NCBI GenBank assembly: GCA_036000105.1
Contig: DASYGE010000010.1
Span: 1-64,000 of the forward strand
Length of the DNA: 64,000 nucleotides
Source: DASUBN01 sp036000105
GTDB lineage: Bacteria; Pseudomonadota; Gammaproteobacteria; Natronospirales; REEB76
Reading direction: 5' to 3'
A model generated the notes under the pieces. That model was not told the DNA's origin, did no database searches, and saw only the letters and a program-made list of their open reading frames with translations. A program made the translations under genes and the position numbers. The first letter of the stretch is position 1. Each line of letters begins with the position of its first letter. Of the stretch, positions 8,443 through 17,206 are shown in pieces.

Positions 8443-8473
8443 CCCCGCCGCCCGGCCTGCCCGGACGGCGGGG
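8443..8473 (-). promoter_or_regulatory. Intra-operon hairpin between pilY1 and pilE
   Basis: CCCCGCCG (8443-8450) pairs with CGGCGGGG (8466-8473), with an inner CCGG/CCGG pairing. This very stable stem-loop lies in the 125-base pilY1-pilE gap. There is no T-run on the leftward transcript, so it is not a standard terminator. It could set transcript processing or the dose of pilE relative to pilY1; this role is inferred. Confidence 0.4.
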
Positions 8474-8479
8474 CTTCTG

Positions 8480-11400
8480 TCATTGCAGTTGCTGCCAGGA
8501 GAGGCGCCCGCTGCTGTTGCCGCCTTTCTCTGTGATAACCGCGTGATTGCCGGTGCTGCCGATGATAATCTTCTTTTGCACCAGTCCGGCGGAGATGATG
8601 GCCGGCGTCTTGATGATGCCTATGTTGGATTGCTGACCCGAGACCGCCACCGTCTTGGTCACCGACTGGTTGGTGGTGGGGTCGATGTAGGTCACGGTCA
8701 CCAGATCCTGGTTGTTTACCTTGCCGTCGCCATTGGTGTCTAAGGGCGAGCTGCTGAGGGCTGCGCCCGAACTCGCATCCAGCTCCATCAGGAAGGATTC
8801 ACCGCCGAACTGGCAGGCGTTGCCTTGGGGGATGACGGTGGGGAAAACGATGCGTCCCAGGTCCAGCACCGCGTCGCTCACCACCCGCTCACCCACGGCT
8901 GTGCCCTGGGTACTGCCTGAGTACGGAACCAGGTCCATGAACCAGCCCTTGTCGCTGGATGTCATGGCGTTGGTGCTGGTGATGCGGAAGGTATTGCCGA
9001 GGATCGTGGTCGAAGCGAGGATCAACTGCTGCCGCAGCTCGCTGCGGTCCGTGCCAGACGTGCCCTTGACCTGGTCCGTGGAAGCATTGCCCTTGTCGTC
9101 GATGATGCCATAGAAGCTCTGCACCGGTGGGTTGGTGGGCACGGCGTTGTCGCCGGTCAGGAAGTAGGTGCCGGTGCCGAAATACACCATCAAGCGGCCG
9201 CTGGAATCCAGGCCCACTTGCGGCCGATCGGTGATGGGCTGCACGTTGCTGCTACTGTCATGGGCGGTGAACAGCGGTGTCGGCACGCTGTTGCCATAGG
9301 TCGTGAATTTCCAGTTGCTCGGGCTGTTGCTGCTCACATCCAGCTTCCACAGGTTGCCCAGCAGGTCACCGGCGTAGATGGCGTCGGTGATCCGGTCGCC
9401 GTCGAGATCCACCGGGCTGGGGCTGGACATGCCGTTGGGCGCAGTGCTGGAACCCGTGCTGGTGCTGTATTTGTACAGCACATTGGTATTGATGTTGTAG
9501 AGGTAGATGACCGCCTGCTGGTTGGTGCTGCTGTAGCCGTTGCCGAACAGCGCATACCAGTCGCCGTCATGCATGCGCACGATGGTGGGTTCGTTGATCG
9601 TATAACCCATGTCGGGGTCGGGCGATGTCGATTTAACGGTGGTGTGTGTGTTGGCAGGTTCAGTGTAGACGCTGGTCGTGCCGTCCACGCCATCGTAGTC
9701 CCACATCACGTTGGATGCGGTCTCGCTGGTGGGACTGGTGACGTCCAGCAGGAACACGTCGTGGCCGCCGGCGCCGGTGGTGGCCACCAGCAGGGTCTTC
9801 CAGGCGCTGGACACGAAGGCATCCACGGAGGTGGGTGAGCCGTCCACGTAGAACGCGTGGGTATAGAGCGGGTCGCTTAGGGCGCTTAGTGCCGGGTACA
9901 CAGCACGCGGCACGTAAGTGAATAACTCAGCACCGCTGTTGGCGTTGATGGCGTGCAGCATGCCGTCGTTCGCGCCCACGTAGAGCACAGGGGTGCGGCT
10001 GGCCTTGGTGGCCAGGAAGGTATCGTAAGAGCTGTATTCGGCCGAAGTCAGGCCTTTATTGCTGTCGAAGCCGAAGTTCTGGGTGCCCACATACTGCGGG
10101 TTGGAATCCACGATGTCACCCAGGATGTTGGCACGGATGCGGAAGATGCCCCCGCTCTGGGACTGCTCATCGGACTGGTCACCCCGCAGGAAGTTCAGGC
10201 GCAGGGAGCCGTTGCCGTCCACCACGTTCTCGAGGCTGGTGTTCAGGTTGGTCTGCTCAGCGGTGGTGAGGTTTGCCCACAGGAAGGTGGTGCCGCCGCC
10301 GGTACCGCTGTTCAGGCTCTCGTTCCAGGTGAGTATGTTGCGGCTGGCGGCGGCGGGGATCTCGCCGCTGTTGCTCGCCTGCCAGGTGGGATTGGCGGCG
10401 ATGTTGCCGTCAAGGCCGATGGAGAAGGCCTGGACATCGCCGGTCCAGTTGGAGCTGTTGAATTGTGCCTGGTAGATGAAGGTGTTGGAGTCCAGACGCG
10501 TGGAGTTCACGGCGATGGCGGAGGAGGAGCCCACGCGGCCCTGGATGCGGTTCACGATGGTGTTGAAGGCCGCCTGCACGTCCGCCGGGCTGTCGGCGGA
10601 GAAGAACTGGCCACGGCTGTCCAGGGCCGCATGCCACAGGTCATAGGCGTTGTTGCTGGAGTTGGAACTCACCGCCGGCCAGGCGACGTTACCGGTCACC
10701 AGGTTCGCGTAGCCGCCGGCGTAGGTGCTGCCGCCCCAGGCTGGACTGGTGAGGATAGAGGTCAGGCCCAGGCCCACGGTGAAGGTCACCATGTGCGGCC
10801 AGGAAGCAGGGTCGTTCTGGGGATTCCAGTAGGGGATCAGGTTCGCAGTGTTGCTGTGGTTGTCCGTGATAGTGATGTTCTTGGTATAGGGCATGTATTG
10901 CAGCGCGGTGCTGGTGCCCAGGTCCGGACGCAGGTTGGTGGCCCAGTAATAGAACGCGATGTCCGCCAAGCTGTCGGAACTGCTGTCTAAATAGGGGTGC
11001 GAGGTGTTGGGGGTCGTCGGCGGGTAGGGAGTGGTATCCGGCAAGGTGACGGCAGAGCTGTCCGCGTTGCCCACGGTCGGGGATATGCTGTTGTCGTTCC
11101 ACAGACCGTCGGTCATGATCACCGCGTAGTTCGGCCGGCAGACGTATTCCGGCAAGTCGGTCACCTGGGGGTTCACGGCATAAGGGCTGCTGACGCCGCT
11201 GGTCTTGTAATAGGCGCCGATGCTCTGCAGGCCGCCGCGCAGGGGGGTGCCATTGTTGGCTGGGAAATGCTCCAGCCAGTCGAAGAAGTTAGTGCGATGG
11301 GTGCCGGTGAAAGTGGCGATGCGGTTGTCGTAAGGCGTGCTGTTCCAGCCCTGGCAGTGGCTGCCGGAGAAGTCGGTGCAGGTGTTGAGGTCACGCCAGG

Positions 11401-12622
11401 CCACCCGGTAGCCCTGGTTCAGGCCCGTGAAGGCGATGTTGGCGCTGGTGTTGGTGGTCAGGTTGCGGGTGCGGTAGAAGGAGAACCAGTTGGCGAAGTT
11501 CTGCCGCTCATCGGTGCCGTTGGGGCCTGAGGTGGCGCTCACCACTACCTTGGTATAGCAGGAGTCGTCCTGCAAGGCGGGGATGGTGGTGCTGCCGGTC
11601 TTGTGGGTGCCGCAGCCGTTGGCCACAGCGGTCGTAGAGGTGGGCGTGTAGGTGTAATAGAACGCCGCCGTGGGGATGAAGTTCTGCGGGCTGCTTTCGC
11701 TGCAACCGCCGCTGGAATCGAAGTACTGGCAGTCGTTCACCTCATCGCCGGTGCATCCCCCCCCCGTCCCGCATTGGTTGTTGTTGGGGGTACCGGTGAC
11801 GACACCAAGGGTGACGGTGCCCATCAGGCTGCTGGCGCTGGTGCTCGGGTTGTAATCGATGGTCGCCATGTAGTTGCTGGAGAGGTTTATGTAACCGGCA
11901 CTGGTGACGTAGGGATTCACATAGGCAGCCGTGAAGCTGGTGCTGAGCTGGATACCGGTGTCGCTGTAACCCGGGGTGTAGGCGATGGACGGGTTATAAG
12001 CCAGCGGGTTGAAGGCGGCAGACTTGTAATGCCAGGTGTCCGGGGTATAGACGTTGCTGAATCCCTTGTATGTGGTCGTGGTCACCGGAGTGCTGCTGGA
12101 GCAGGTGGTGCTGCCGGGGCTGTTGCTGGTGCCGCTGGTGGGGCCGCTCAGGGTGAAACCCGGAGGGCAGGAATAAGTGTAAGTGAACTGTTGGCAGACG
12201 TCGCCGCTGGGAGCGGTGCTGGTGTTGCCGCTGCTGGCACCGCTTATGGTGTAATTCGTGGGGCAGGTATAGTTGTAGGTACCACTGCAGGAATGGTGTC
12301 TCTGGACGCAGGTCGAGGTGGGCGTGGTGGTAGCGGTGAGGGTGCCGCTGGACACGATGACCGTCGCGGTGGTGCCCGTGGTCTGGACCAGGACCGCGGC
12401 CATGTCGCCGGCGCCCAGGCTATCCGGCACATGGCCCCATTGCATGGAGCCCGAGTCGTCCAAGAGCACCGTGATGTTGGGCGGCAATGAGATGGTGATG
12501 AACAGCGGCACCTGGGAGATGGACAGGGCCGCCGCCGACGCCAGCTGGGGCGCCACGAGGAGAGCGCCCAGTAGCATGGGGACCAGGTGCTTGAAGAAGG
12601 TCTTGGATTTGATGCTGATCAT
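8480..12622 (-). CDS. pilY1: PilY1, type IV pilus tip adhesin / assembly factor
   Basis: This is a 1380-residue exported protein. A signal peptide (about 1-30, ending ASAAA) is followed almost at once by a von Willebrand A region with the MIDAS motif DDSGSM at 55-60. Inserted after it is a Cys/Ser/Thr-rich segment (about 105-180). The C-terminal half carries the PilY beta-propeller (YVGANDGMLHAINANSG..., GAGGHDVFLLDV), a calcium-loop-like DLDGDRITD near residue 1070 and a second one (DTNGDGKVNNQD) near 1300. PilY1 proteins sit at the pilus tip with the minor pilins, control extension and retraction, and can bind surfaces in a Ca2+-dependent way. The operon position after pilX is canonical. 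Length is above the roughly 1160 residues of the Pseudomonas protein. Confidence 0.95.
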   Translation of the reverse strand: MISIKSKTFFKHLVPMLLGALLVAPQLASAAALSISQVPLFITISLPPNITVLLDDSGSMQWGHVPDSLGAGDMAAVLVQTTGTTATVIVSSGTLTATTTPTSTCVQRHHSCSGTYNYTCPTNYTISGASSGNTSTAPSGDVCQQFTYTYSCPPGFTLSGPTSGTSNSPGSTTCSSSTPVTTTTYKGFSNVYTPDTWHYKSAAFNPLAYNPSIAYTPGYSDTGIQLSTSFTAAYVNPYVTSAGYINLSSNYMATIDYNPSTSASSLMGTVTLGVVTGTPNNNQCGTGGGCTGDEVNDCQYFDSSGGCSESSPQNFIPTAAFYYTYTPTSTTAVANGCGTHKTGSTTIPALQDDSCYTKVVVSATSGPNGTDERQNFANWFSFYRTRNLTTNTSANIAFTGLNQGYRVAWRDLNTCTDFSGSHCQGWNSTPYDNRIATFTGTHRTNFFDWLEHFPANNGTPLRGGLQSIGAYYKTSGVSSPYAVNPQVTDLPEYVCRPNYAVIMTDGLWNDNSISPTVGNADSSAVTLPDTTPYPPTTPNTSHPYLDSSSDSLADIAFYYWATNLRPDLGTSTALQYMPYTKNITITDNHSNTANLIPYWNPQNDPASWPHMVTFTVGLGLTSILTSPAWGGSTYAGGYANLVTGNVAWPAVSSNSSNNAYDLWHAALDSRGQFFSADSPADVQAAFNTIVNRIQGRVGSSSAIAVNSTRLDSNTFIYQAQFNSSNWTGDVQAFSIGLDGNIAANPTWQASNSGEIPAAASRNILTWNESLNSGTGGGTTFLWANLTTAEQTNLNTSLENVVDGNGSLRLNFLRGDQSDEQSQSGGIFRIRANILGDIVDSNPQYVGTQNFGFDSNKGLTSAEYSSYDTFLATKASRTPVLYVGANDGMLHAINANSGAELFTYVPRAVYPALSALSDPLYTHAFYVDGSPTSVDAFVSSAWKTLLVATTGAGGHDVFLLDVTSPTSETASNVMWDYDGVDGTTSVYTEPANTHTTVKSTSPDPDMGYTINEPTIVRMHDGDWYALFGNGYSSTNQQAVIYLYNINTNVLYKYSTSTGSSTAPNGMSSPSPVDLDGDRITDAIYAGDLLGNLWKLDVSSNSPSNWKFTTYGNSVPTPLFTAHDSSSNVQPITDRPQVGLDSSGRLMVYFGTGTYFLTGDNAVPTNPPVQSFYGIIDDKGNASTDQVKGTSGTDRSELRQQLILASTTILGNTFRITSTNAMTSSDKGWFMDLVPYSGSTQGTAVGERVVSDAVLDLGRIVFPTVIPQGNACQFGGESFLMELDASSGAALSSSPLDTNGDGKVNNQDLVTVTYIDPTTNQSVTKTVAVSGQQSNIGIIKTPAIISAGLVQKKIIIGSTGNHAVITEKGGNSSGRLSWQQLQ

Positions 12623-12646
12623 GGTTGCGATCTCCCCGAGAATAAT

Positions 12647-13189
12647 TCAGATGCCGTTGGCGATCATGTAGGCGCTCTCCAACACCACGGCGGTGTTGCC
12701 GGTCATGCCCACGCCGCGGGCATAGATGTAATAGAGCGAGTTGTTCGAGAGAGGCTGGTCCGGCTGCAGTGACGTGCCCGACGTCTGGCCTCCACCCGAT
12801 GGGTCGTAGACGATGAAATAGCTGGGGTTCACGATCGGCACAGGCTGGATGCCGGCGGTGTATCCCGTCACGGCCGTGCCACTGGGGTTCCAGTCTATGT
12901 GCTTCCAGTTCGTAGTGCCCATGGTAGACAGGGTATAGGCGCCGGCGGTGTTGCCGGCGTAGTCCACGACCGCGCCACTGGAGAGCTGGCTCTCGCCGGC
13001 CCGCAGGGCGGCTTCGGCGGCCTCGAACGCCACTTCCTGGTCGTTCTGGTTGGCGGTCATGCGCTGTTCGATCGTGGTGCCGTGGGTGGCGGCCAGGCCG
13101 ATCATGGTGAGCACCAGTAGCATCAGCAGGGAGATCACCAGCACCACGCCCTGCTGGCGGGATAGGGGCGTGTTCAGCAAAGTGTTCAT
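12647..13189 (-). CDS. pilX: Type IV minor pilin PilX
   Basis: This 180-residue protein has an N-terminal hydrophobic helix (about 14-35, QQGVVLVISLLMLLVLTMIG) followed by the characteristic EQRMTANQNDQEVAFEAAEAALRAGE segment of PilX N-terminal domains. It lacks the classical F-T-x-x-E start and instead has G|VVLVISL, as usual in PilX. It overlaps the pilW stop by four bases (ATGA), so it is translationally coupled. It acts in the minor-pilin complex that caps type IV pili together with PilY1. Confidence 0.9.
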   Translation of the reverse strand: MNTLLNTPLSRQQGVVLVISLLMLLVLTMIGLAATHGTTIEQRMTANQNDQEVAFEAAEAALRAGESQLSSGAVVDYAGNTAGAYTLSTMGTTNWKHIDWNPSGTAVTGYTAGIQPVPIVNPSYFIVYDPSGGGQTSGTSLQPDQPLSNNSLYYIYARGVGMTGNTAVVLESAYMIANGI

Positions 13190-14535
13190 GGCAGCACGTT
13201 CCTGAAGGAGAAGGTTTCGACGAAGATCCGGCGCATACGCTGGTCCGCGGGCGTGGCGAGTATGGTGTTGTCAGTGTAGCCGCGACCCGAGCCGAGCATG
13301 TAGACGTTGGTGGTGGAGGCCGAGGCTTTGTCTATGGCGTTATTGTCGCTCTGCATCACGAGGGACACGCGTACCGAGACCACCCGGCCCCAGTCGGCGT
13401 TGCCGCCGATGCCGCTTGCCCAACTTGGGTTGGCGCCGACGCCGCCGTCACCGCTTTGCACCTGGTCAGCGGTCGCATAGTAGTTGGGTATCTGGTCCTG
13501 GTCGGTATCCACTCCGTAGAGCACCTGCATGTTCTCCACCCCCGAGACCAGCTGCTCGGTCACGAACTTGCCTGCGTTGGCGCCACTGGTGGCGAGGAAG
13601 CCTTCGAACAGGGCCGGTCCCTTGTCCGCACCCTGGCCCACATAGAACACATAAGTGCTGGCTGGGAGCACTGAATAACCTGACGCGTTAATCCCGGTTA
13701 TGGATTGCCCGCCGCTGTTGCCTGGGGTGCCGGTAGGGGGTGCGGCGGCATAGCCCAGGGTTCCGCTGGAGCCGGTGATCGAGGTTATCTGGAATGCGGC
13801 GGCGAGGTTCGTGCAAGTCGAGGCGATGGCGAATTCGCCGACGTTGAAGTTGGCGGCGGTCACCGTCGCGCTGGAAGTGCTGGCGGGCACGTACACCGCA
13901 GCGCCATCCGAGCCGGGAGCAATCACACTGGCGGCGCCACCGCCGATGGCCGTGGTGGTAAGGGCTTCATGCACCATGAGCACGTCGTTGTATTTCAACA
14001 CGCCGCCCACGGCGTTGACGTTGAGCGCTCCCGACAAGACGTTCTTGGGGTCATTCCAGTTCAGGGCCGGTGACCAGTCTGTGGCGGTGGTATCAGGGGT
14101 CGGATATGTCTCGACGCCACCACTGACCGTCTCGCCGCCGTTGCTGGGGATGGTGGCGTTGATGCCGGTGCCGGTGGCTTCGTAACCGAAGACCGGTACA
14201 CCAAAGTTGTACATAGGCGCGTAAGGGGCAGCGCTCGCGTAAGCCGGAGCGATTGCTGTGCTAAAGATAAAATCGTTAAAACCGTTTTGCCGACGGCTGT
14301 CTCCTGTGCGGGAACAGCCGGTGTTGCCCGCCATGGAGAGGATGGGTTGCATGAAGTTCAGGGCATAGCGCCCGCCTTCCTCCACCTGTCCCAGGCTGTT
14401 GTTGGTGTTGTAGGTATTTTTGCTGCTGATGAACACCGAGATGACGCCGCTAGTGAGTATCACGCCCAGCACCAGGGCCACCATGAGCTCCACCATGGAG
14501 AAGCCGGCCTGGGAGGGATCGCGCTGGAGTCGCAT
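13186..14535 (-). CDS. pilW: Type IV minor pilin PilW
   Basis: This 449-residue protein begins with a prepilin leader (MRLQRDPSQAG|FSMVEL) and hydrophobic helix. It then has EEGGRYALNFMQPIL and AGNTGC, typical of PilW. The large Ser/Gly/Thr head includes VENMQVLYGVDTD and closes with IFVETFSFRNVLP, the expected C-terminal pattern. It is longer than many PilW proteins (about 270-350) owing to an expanded central region. Two bases separate it from pilV and four overlap with pilX. Confidence 0.92.
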   Translation of the reverse strand: MRLQRDPSQAGFSMVELMVALVLGVILTSGVISVFISSKNTYNTNNSLGQVEEGGRYALNFMQPILSMAGNTGCSRTGDSRRQNGFNDFIFSTAIAPAYASAAPYAPMYNFGVPVFGYEATGTGINATIPSNGGETVSGGVETYPTPDTTATDWSPALNWNDPKNVLSGALNVNAVGGVLKYNDVLMVHEALTTTAIGGGAASVIAPGSDGAAVYVPASTSSATVTAANFNVGEFAIASTCTNLAAAFQITSITGSSGTLGYAAAPPTGTPGNSGGQSITGINASGYSVLPASTYVFYVGQGADKGPALFEGFLATSGANAGKFVTEQLVSGVENMQVLYGVDTDQDQIPNYYATADQVQSGDGGVGANPSWASGIGGNADWGRVVSVRVSLVMQSDNNAIDKASASTTNVYMLGSGRGYTDNTILATPADQRMRRIFVETFSFRNVLP

Positions 14536-14537
14536 GC

Positions 14538-15152
14538 TCAGAGTCCCGAGGTGATGACGATGGCGTTATAGCAGTTGCTATAACCCGTGGCCGTGGCGAT
14601 GGATGCCGGAGCGGAGGTGGCTACGCTGCAGGCCGCGGTGGGTCCGCTGGTGGTACCGCTGATGGCCGTGTTAGCGATGGTGTCGTCCCAACTGATGGAG
14701 ACCTGTACCTGGGTGTACTGGGCCACGGCGACGGTGTTGATATTGTAGGAGACGTTCCCGGCGATGCCGTTGCCTAGGAGATTCTGCAGATCCTGGGTCC
14801 ACTCGTACATGTCCATGTCGGCTATCTGGGCCGGCGTGCAGGGGTTGCCGCTGCCGTTGCAGGTCTGCTGGGTGAGAGCGCCGCCGGGGCAAGTCACCGT
14901 GCCGCGGAGGTCGCTGCAGTTGTAATTACCCGCAACGGCCGTAGCCCGGTTGGCGCGCATGCGGTCGATGATGGCACTGCTCTGGGCCAGAGCCTGGGTG
15001 CGCAGATAGGAGCTGCCCTTGCTCTTCATGGATACGCTCACCATGGCGGCGATCCCCAGGAGACCCACGGACAGGATCACCAGGGAGATGAGCACTTCGA
15101 TGAGGGAGAAGCCCGCGCTGCGGCCGGCGATGGGGTGCTTGAGCATGGTCAT
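14538..15152 (-). CDS. pilV: Type IV minor pilin PilV
   Basis: Starting at 15152 gives 204 residues and an ATGA overlap with the fimU stop; an ATG three codons upstream is also in frame. The leader MTMLKHPIAGRSAG|FSLIEVLISLVILSVGLLGIAAM is a standard class-III prepilin signal plus helix. Then comes the PilV-type SYLRTQALAQSSAIIDRMRANR segment and a head domain with several Cys (CSDLRGTVTCPGG, TCNGSGNPC). It belongs to the priming complex of minor pilins. Confidence 0.92.
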   Translation of the reverse strand: MTMLKHPIAGRSAGFSLIEVLISLVILSVGLLGIAAMVSVSMKSKGSSYLRTQALAQSSAIIDRMRANRATAVAGNYNCSDLRGTVTCPGGALTQQTCNGSGNPCTPAQIADMDMYEWTQDLQNLLGNGIAGNVSYNINTVAVAQYTQVQVSISWDDTIANTAISGTTSGPTAACSVATSAPASIATATGYSNCYNAIVITSGL

Positions 15153-15742
15153 TGCGTGCAACTCGTGATGGCTGTGCTGCCATCCAGCAGCTTGCCGGCG
15201 GTGGTGGAGACCCGGGCTTCGCCGCTAGCGCCGAGGTAGATGGCCCGGCCGTAAGTCACGCCCCGACTATCGCAGAGGATGAAATAGGAACTGCCGGTTA
15301 TGGCGGTGCCAAGGCTGCCGTTGCTGGTGAACGCGATGCTGCTGCCGTAGGCATTGCTGTCCAGCGTCGTGCCGCTGGGGAGGGCCGGATAGGTGCGTAT
15401 CACGGTGGCGGTCGGGGTACCGAGGTTGGTGGCGACCCCGGGAGCCGCGGTGGGCGCGCTGGTGTAGCCCGTCACGATCCAGCCATTGGCCCAGTTGGTG
15501 CTGTTGCAGGTGGCGCCATCACTGCTGGCGCAGACCGTCACGTTCTGGCCCTGAGTGCTGCCCGAGCTGATGGCCTGGGTGCGGGCGTAGAGCATGGCCG
15601 CCAGGAGGTCATTGCTCTGGGTCACCAGCCGGTTGTTCTGGATGGTGGTCTTGAAGCTAGGCACCGCCACGGCGGCGAGTATGCCCGCCACCGTCAGGGT
15701 GACGATGAGTTCGATGAGCGTGAAACCAGCGTCGTTTCGCAT
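15149..15742 (-). CDS. fimU: Type IV minor pilin FimU/FimT
   Basis: The frame is open further upstream, but the start at 15742 gives the proper prepilin leader MRNDAG|FTLIEL and a 197-residue protein. Hydrophobic helix IVTLTVAGILAAVAVPSF is followed by QNNRLVTQSNDLLAAMLYARTQAI, the hallmark of FimT/FimU (GspH-like) pseudopilins. It is the first gene of the leftward operon fimU-pilV-pilW-pilX-pilY1-pilE, whose promoter must lie in the 161-base gap to the divergent amidohydrolase gene. Confidence 0.9.
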   Translation of the reverse strand: MRNDAGFTLIELIVTLTVAGILAAVAVPSFKTTIQNNRLVTQSNDLLAAMLYARTQAISSGSTQGQNVTVCASSDGATCNSTNWANGWIVTGYTSAPTAAPGVATNLGTPTATVIRTYPALPSGTTLDSNAYGSSIAFTSNGSLGTAITGSSYFILCDSRGVTYGRAIYLGASGEARVSTTAGKLLDGSTAITSCTQ

Positions 15743-15903
15743 GCGGAAAATATAGGGGGTTCCGGGGAGGAATACGATGCTGGCGCGACCGGCGAAGGGA
15801 AAGGGGCGACGGACGGCAGACCCCGCCGTGAGGCCTGACGGAAGAGGCCGGCGGGGCACTAATATATGGGTCACTGTCCCCTCCCGGGGGCCCGGAGACC
15901 GTC

Positions 15904-17206
15904 ATGTCCCATCGCTTCCCCCTACGCCGCCTTTGGCTCCTGGCAGTCTTGAGCTGGCCCAGCCTGGTCCCGGCAGCCGGCCCTCAGACGACCTATCTCT
16001 TGAGCCCGGCCGCGGTGTTCACCGCCGACGATGGGGTACTGCATCCAGGCTGGGTGGTATTGGTGGAGGGAGAGCGCATCGCCGCGGTGGGACCGGCAGA
16101 CAAGGTCACGGCCCCGGCGGATGCAGAGCGGGTGACCTTGCCGCGGATGACGCTCCTGCCCGGGTTCATGGATCTGCATTCCCACCTCTTCCTGCATCCC
16201 TACGATGAGACCCTGTGGAACGACCAGGTGCTGAAGGAGCCGGAGGCTTACCGCACCATCGAAGCGGTGAAGCATGCCGACGCCACCCTCATGGCAGGCT
16301 TCACCATCCTGCGGGATCTCGGCACCGAGGGCGCGGGCTATGCAGATCTTTCCCTCAAGCGCGCCATCCAGGAAGGGCTCATCCCGGGCCCCCGTCTGTG
16401 GGTGGCTACCCGGGCCATCGTGGCCAGCGGTTGTTATGGACCGGGGCCTAAAGGGTTTCGCGATGACCTGGTGTTGCCTCAGGGTGGCCAGGCGGCGAGC
16501 GGCATCCCCGCGATCCTCGAAGCGGTGCGTGAGCAGGCGGGTCATGGAGCTGACTGGATCAAGGTGTACGCGGACTATCGCTGCGGACCCGATGGCAGCA
16601 CCGTGCCGACTTTCACCCAGGAAGAACTGAACGCCCTGGTGGAAGCCGCCCATTCATTGGGCCGGCCGGTGTCGGCCCACGCCACCACTGCTGAAGGCAT
16701 GCGGCGCGGTGCTGGCCGGGGTCAACACCATCGAGCATGGCTACGGCGGCACGCCGGAGGTATTCAAGCTCATGGCGGAGCGCCACGTGGCCTATCTGCC
16801 GACGCTCACAGCGCAGGAGGCTTACTCCCAGTACTTCCAGGGCTACGTGCCCGGCAAGACCGGGCCCAGCGAAGGTATGCAGCAAGCGCACCAAGCGCTC
16901 AGCTTCGCCCTAAAAGCGGGCGTGACCGTGGGCTGCGGTAGCGATGTGGGGGTCTATGCCCATGGCACGAATTACCGTGAGATTGAGCGGCTGGTGAAAG
17001 ACGGCATGACGCCGGTGCAGGCCTTGCTCGCGGCCACTACGGTCGATGCGGCGATACTCGGCCACAAGGAAGAACTGGGGCGGGTGGCGAGCGGTGCTTA
17101 TGCGGATCTGGTGGCGGTGCCCGGCGATCCCACCAGCGATATCAGCGTGTTGGAGCACGTGGCCTTCGTCATGAAGGACGGCGTCATCTACAAGCAACCG
17201 CAGTGA
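15904..17206 (+). pseudogene. Exported amidohydrolase, frameshifted near 16706
   Basis: Two overlapping frames together encode one amidohydrolase of about 434 residues. The first (from 15904, good GGAG site) has a signal peptide, MDLHSHLF metal motif, DLGTEG and SAHATTAEGMRR. The second supplies VLAGVNTIEHGYGG, the GSDVGVY metal aspartate motif and the C-terminal barrel closure to 17206. At 16700-16711 the reading shifts: CGG CGC G|GTG CTG would read through if a CG pair were restored in the CGCGCG-like run (two bases lost, or one gained). The rest of both halves is well conserved, so this is either a recent mutation or a sequencing/assembly error. Family: imidazolonepropionase-like / prolidase-type exported amidohydrolases. 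Substrate unknown. Confidence 0.8.

Noticed and set aside
9953..10990. Long Val/Gly-rich plus-strand frames opposite pilY1
   Set aside because: Several such frames lie antisense to pilY1; low-complexity composition, no start signals, and PilY1 domains are continuous on the other strand.
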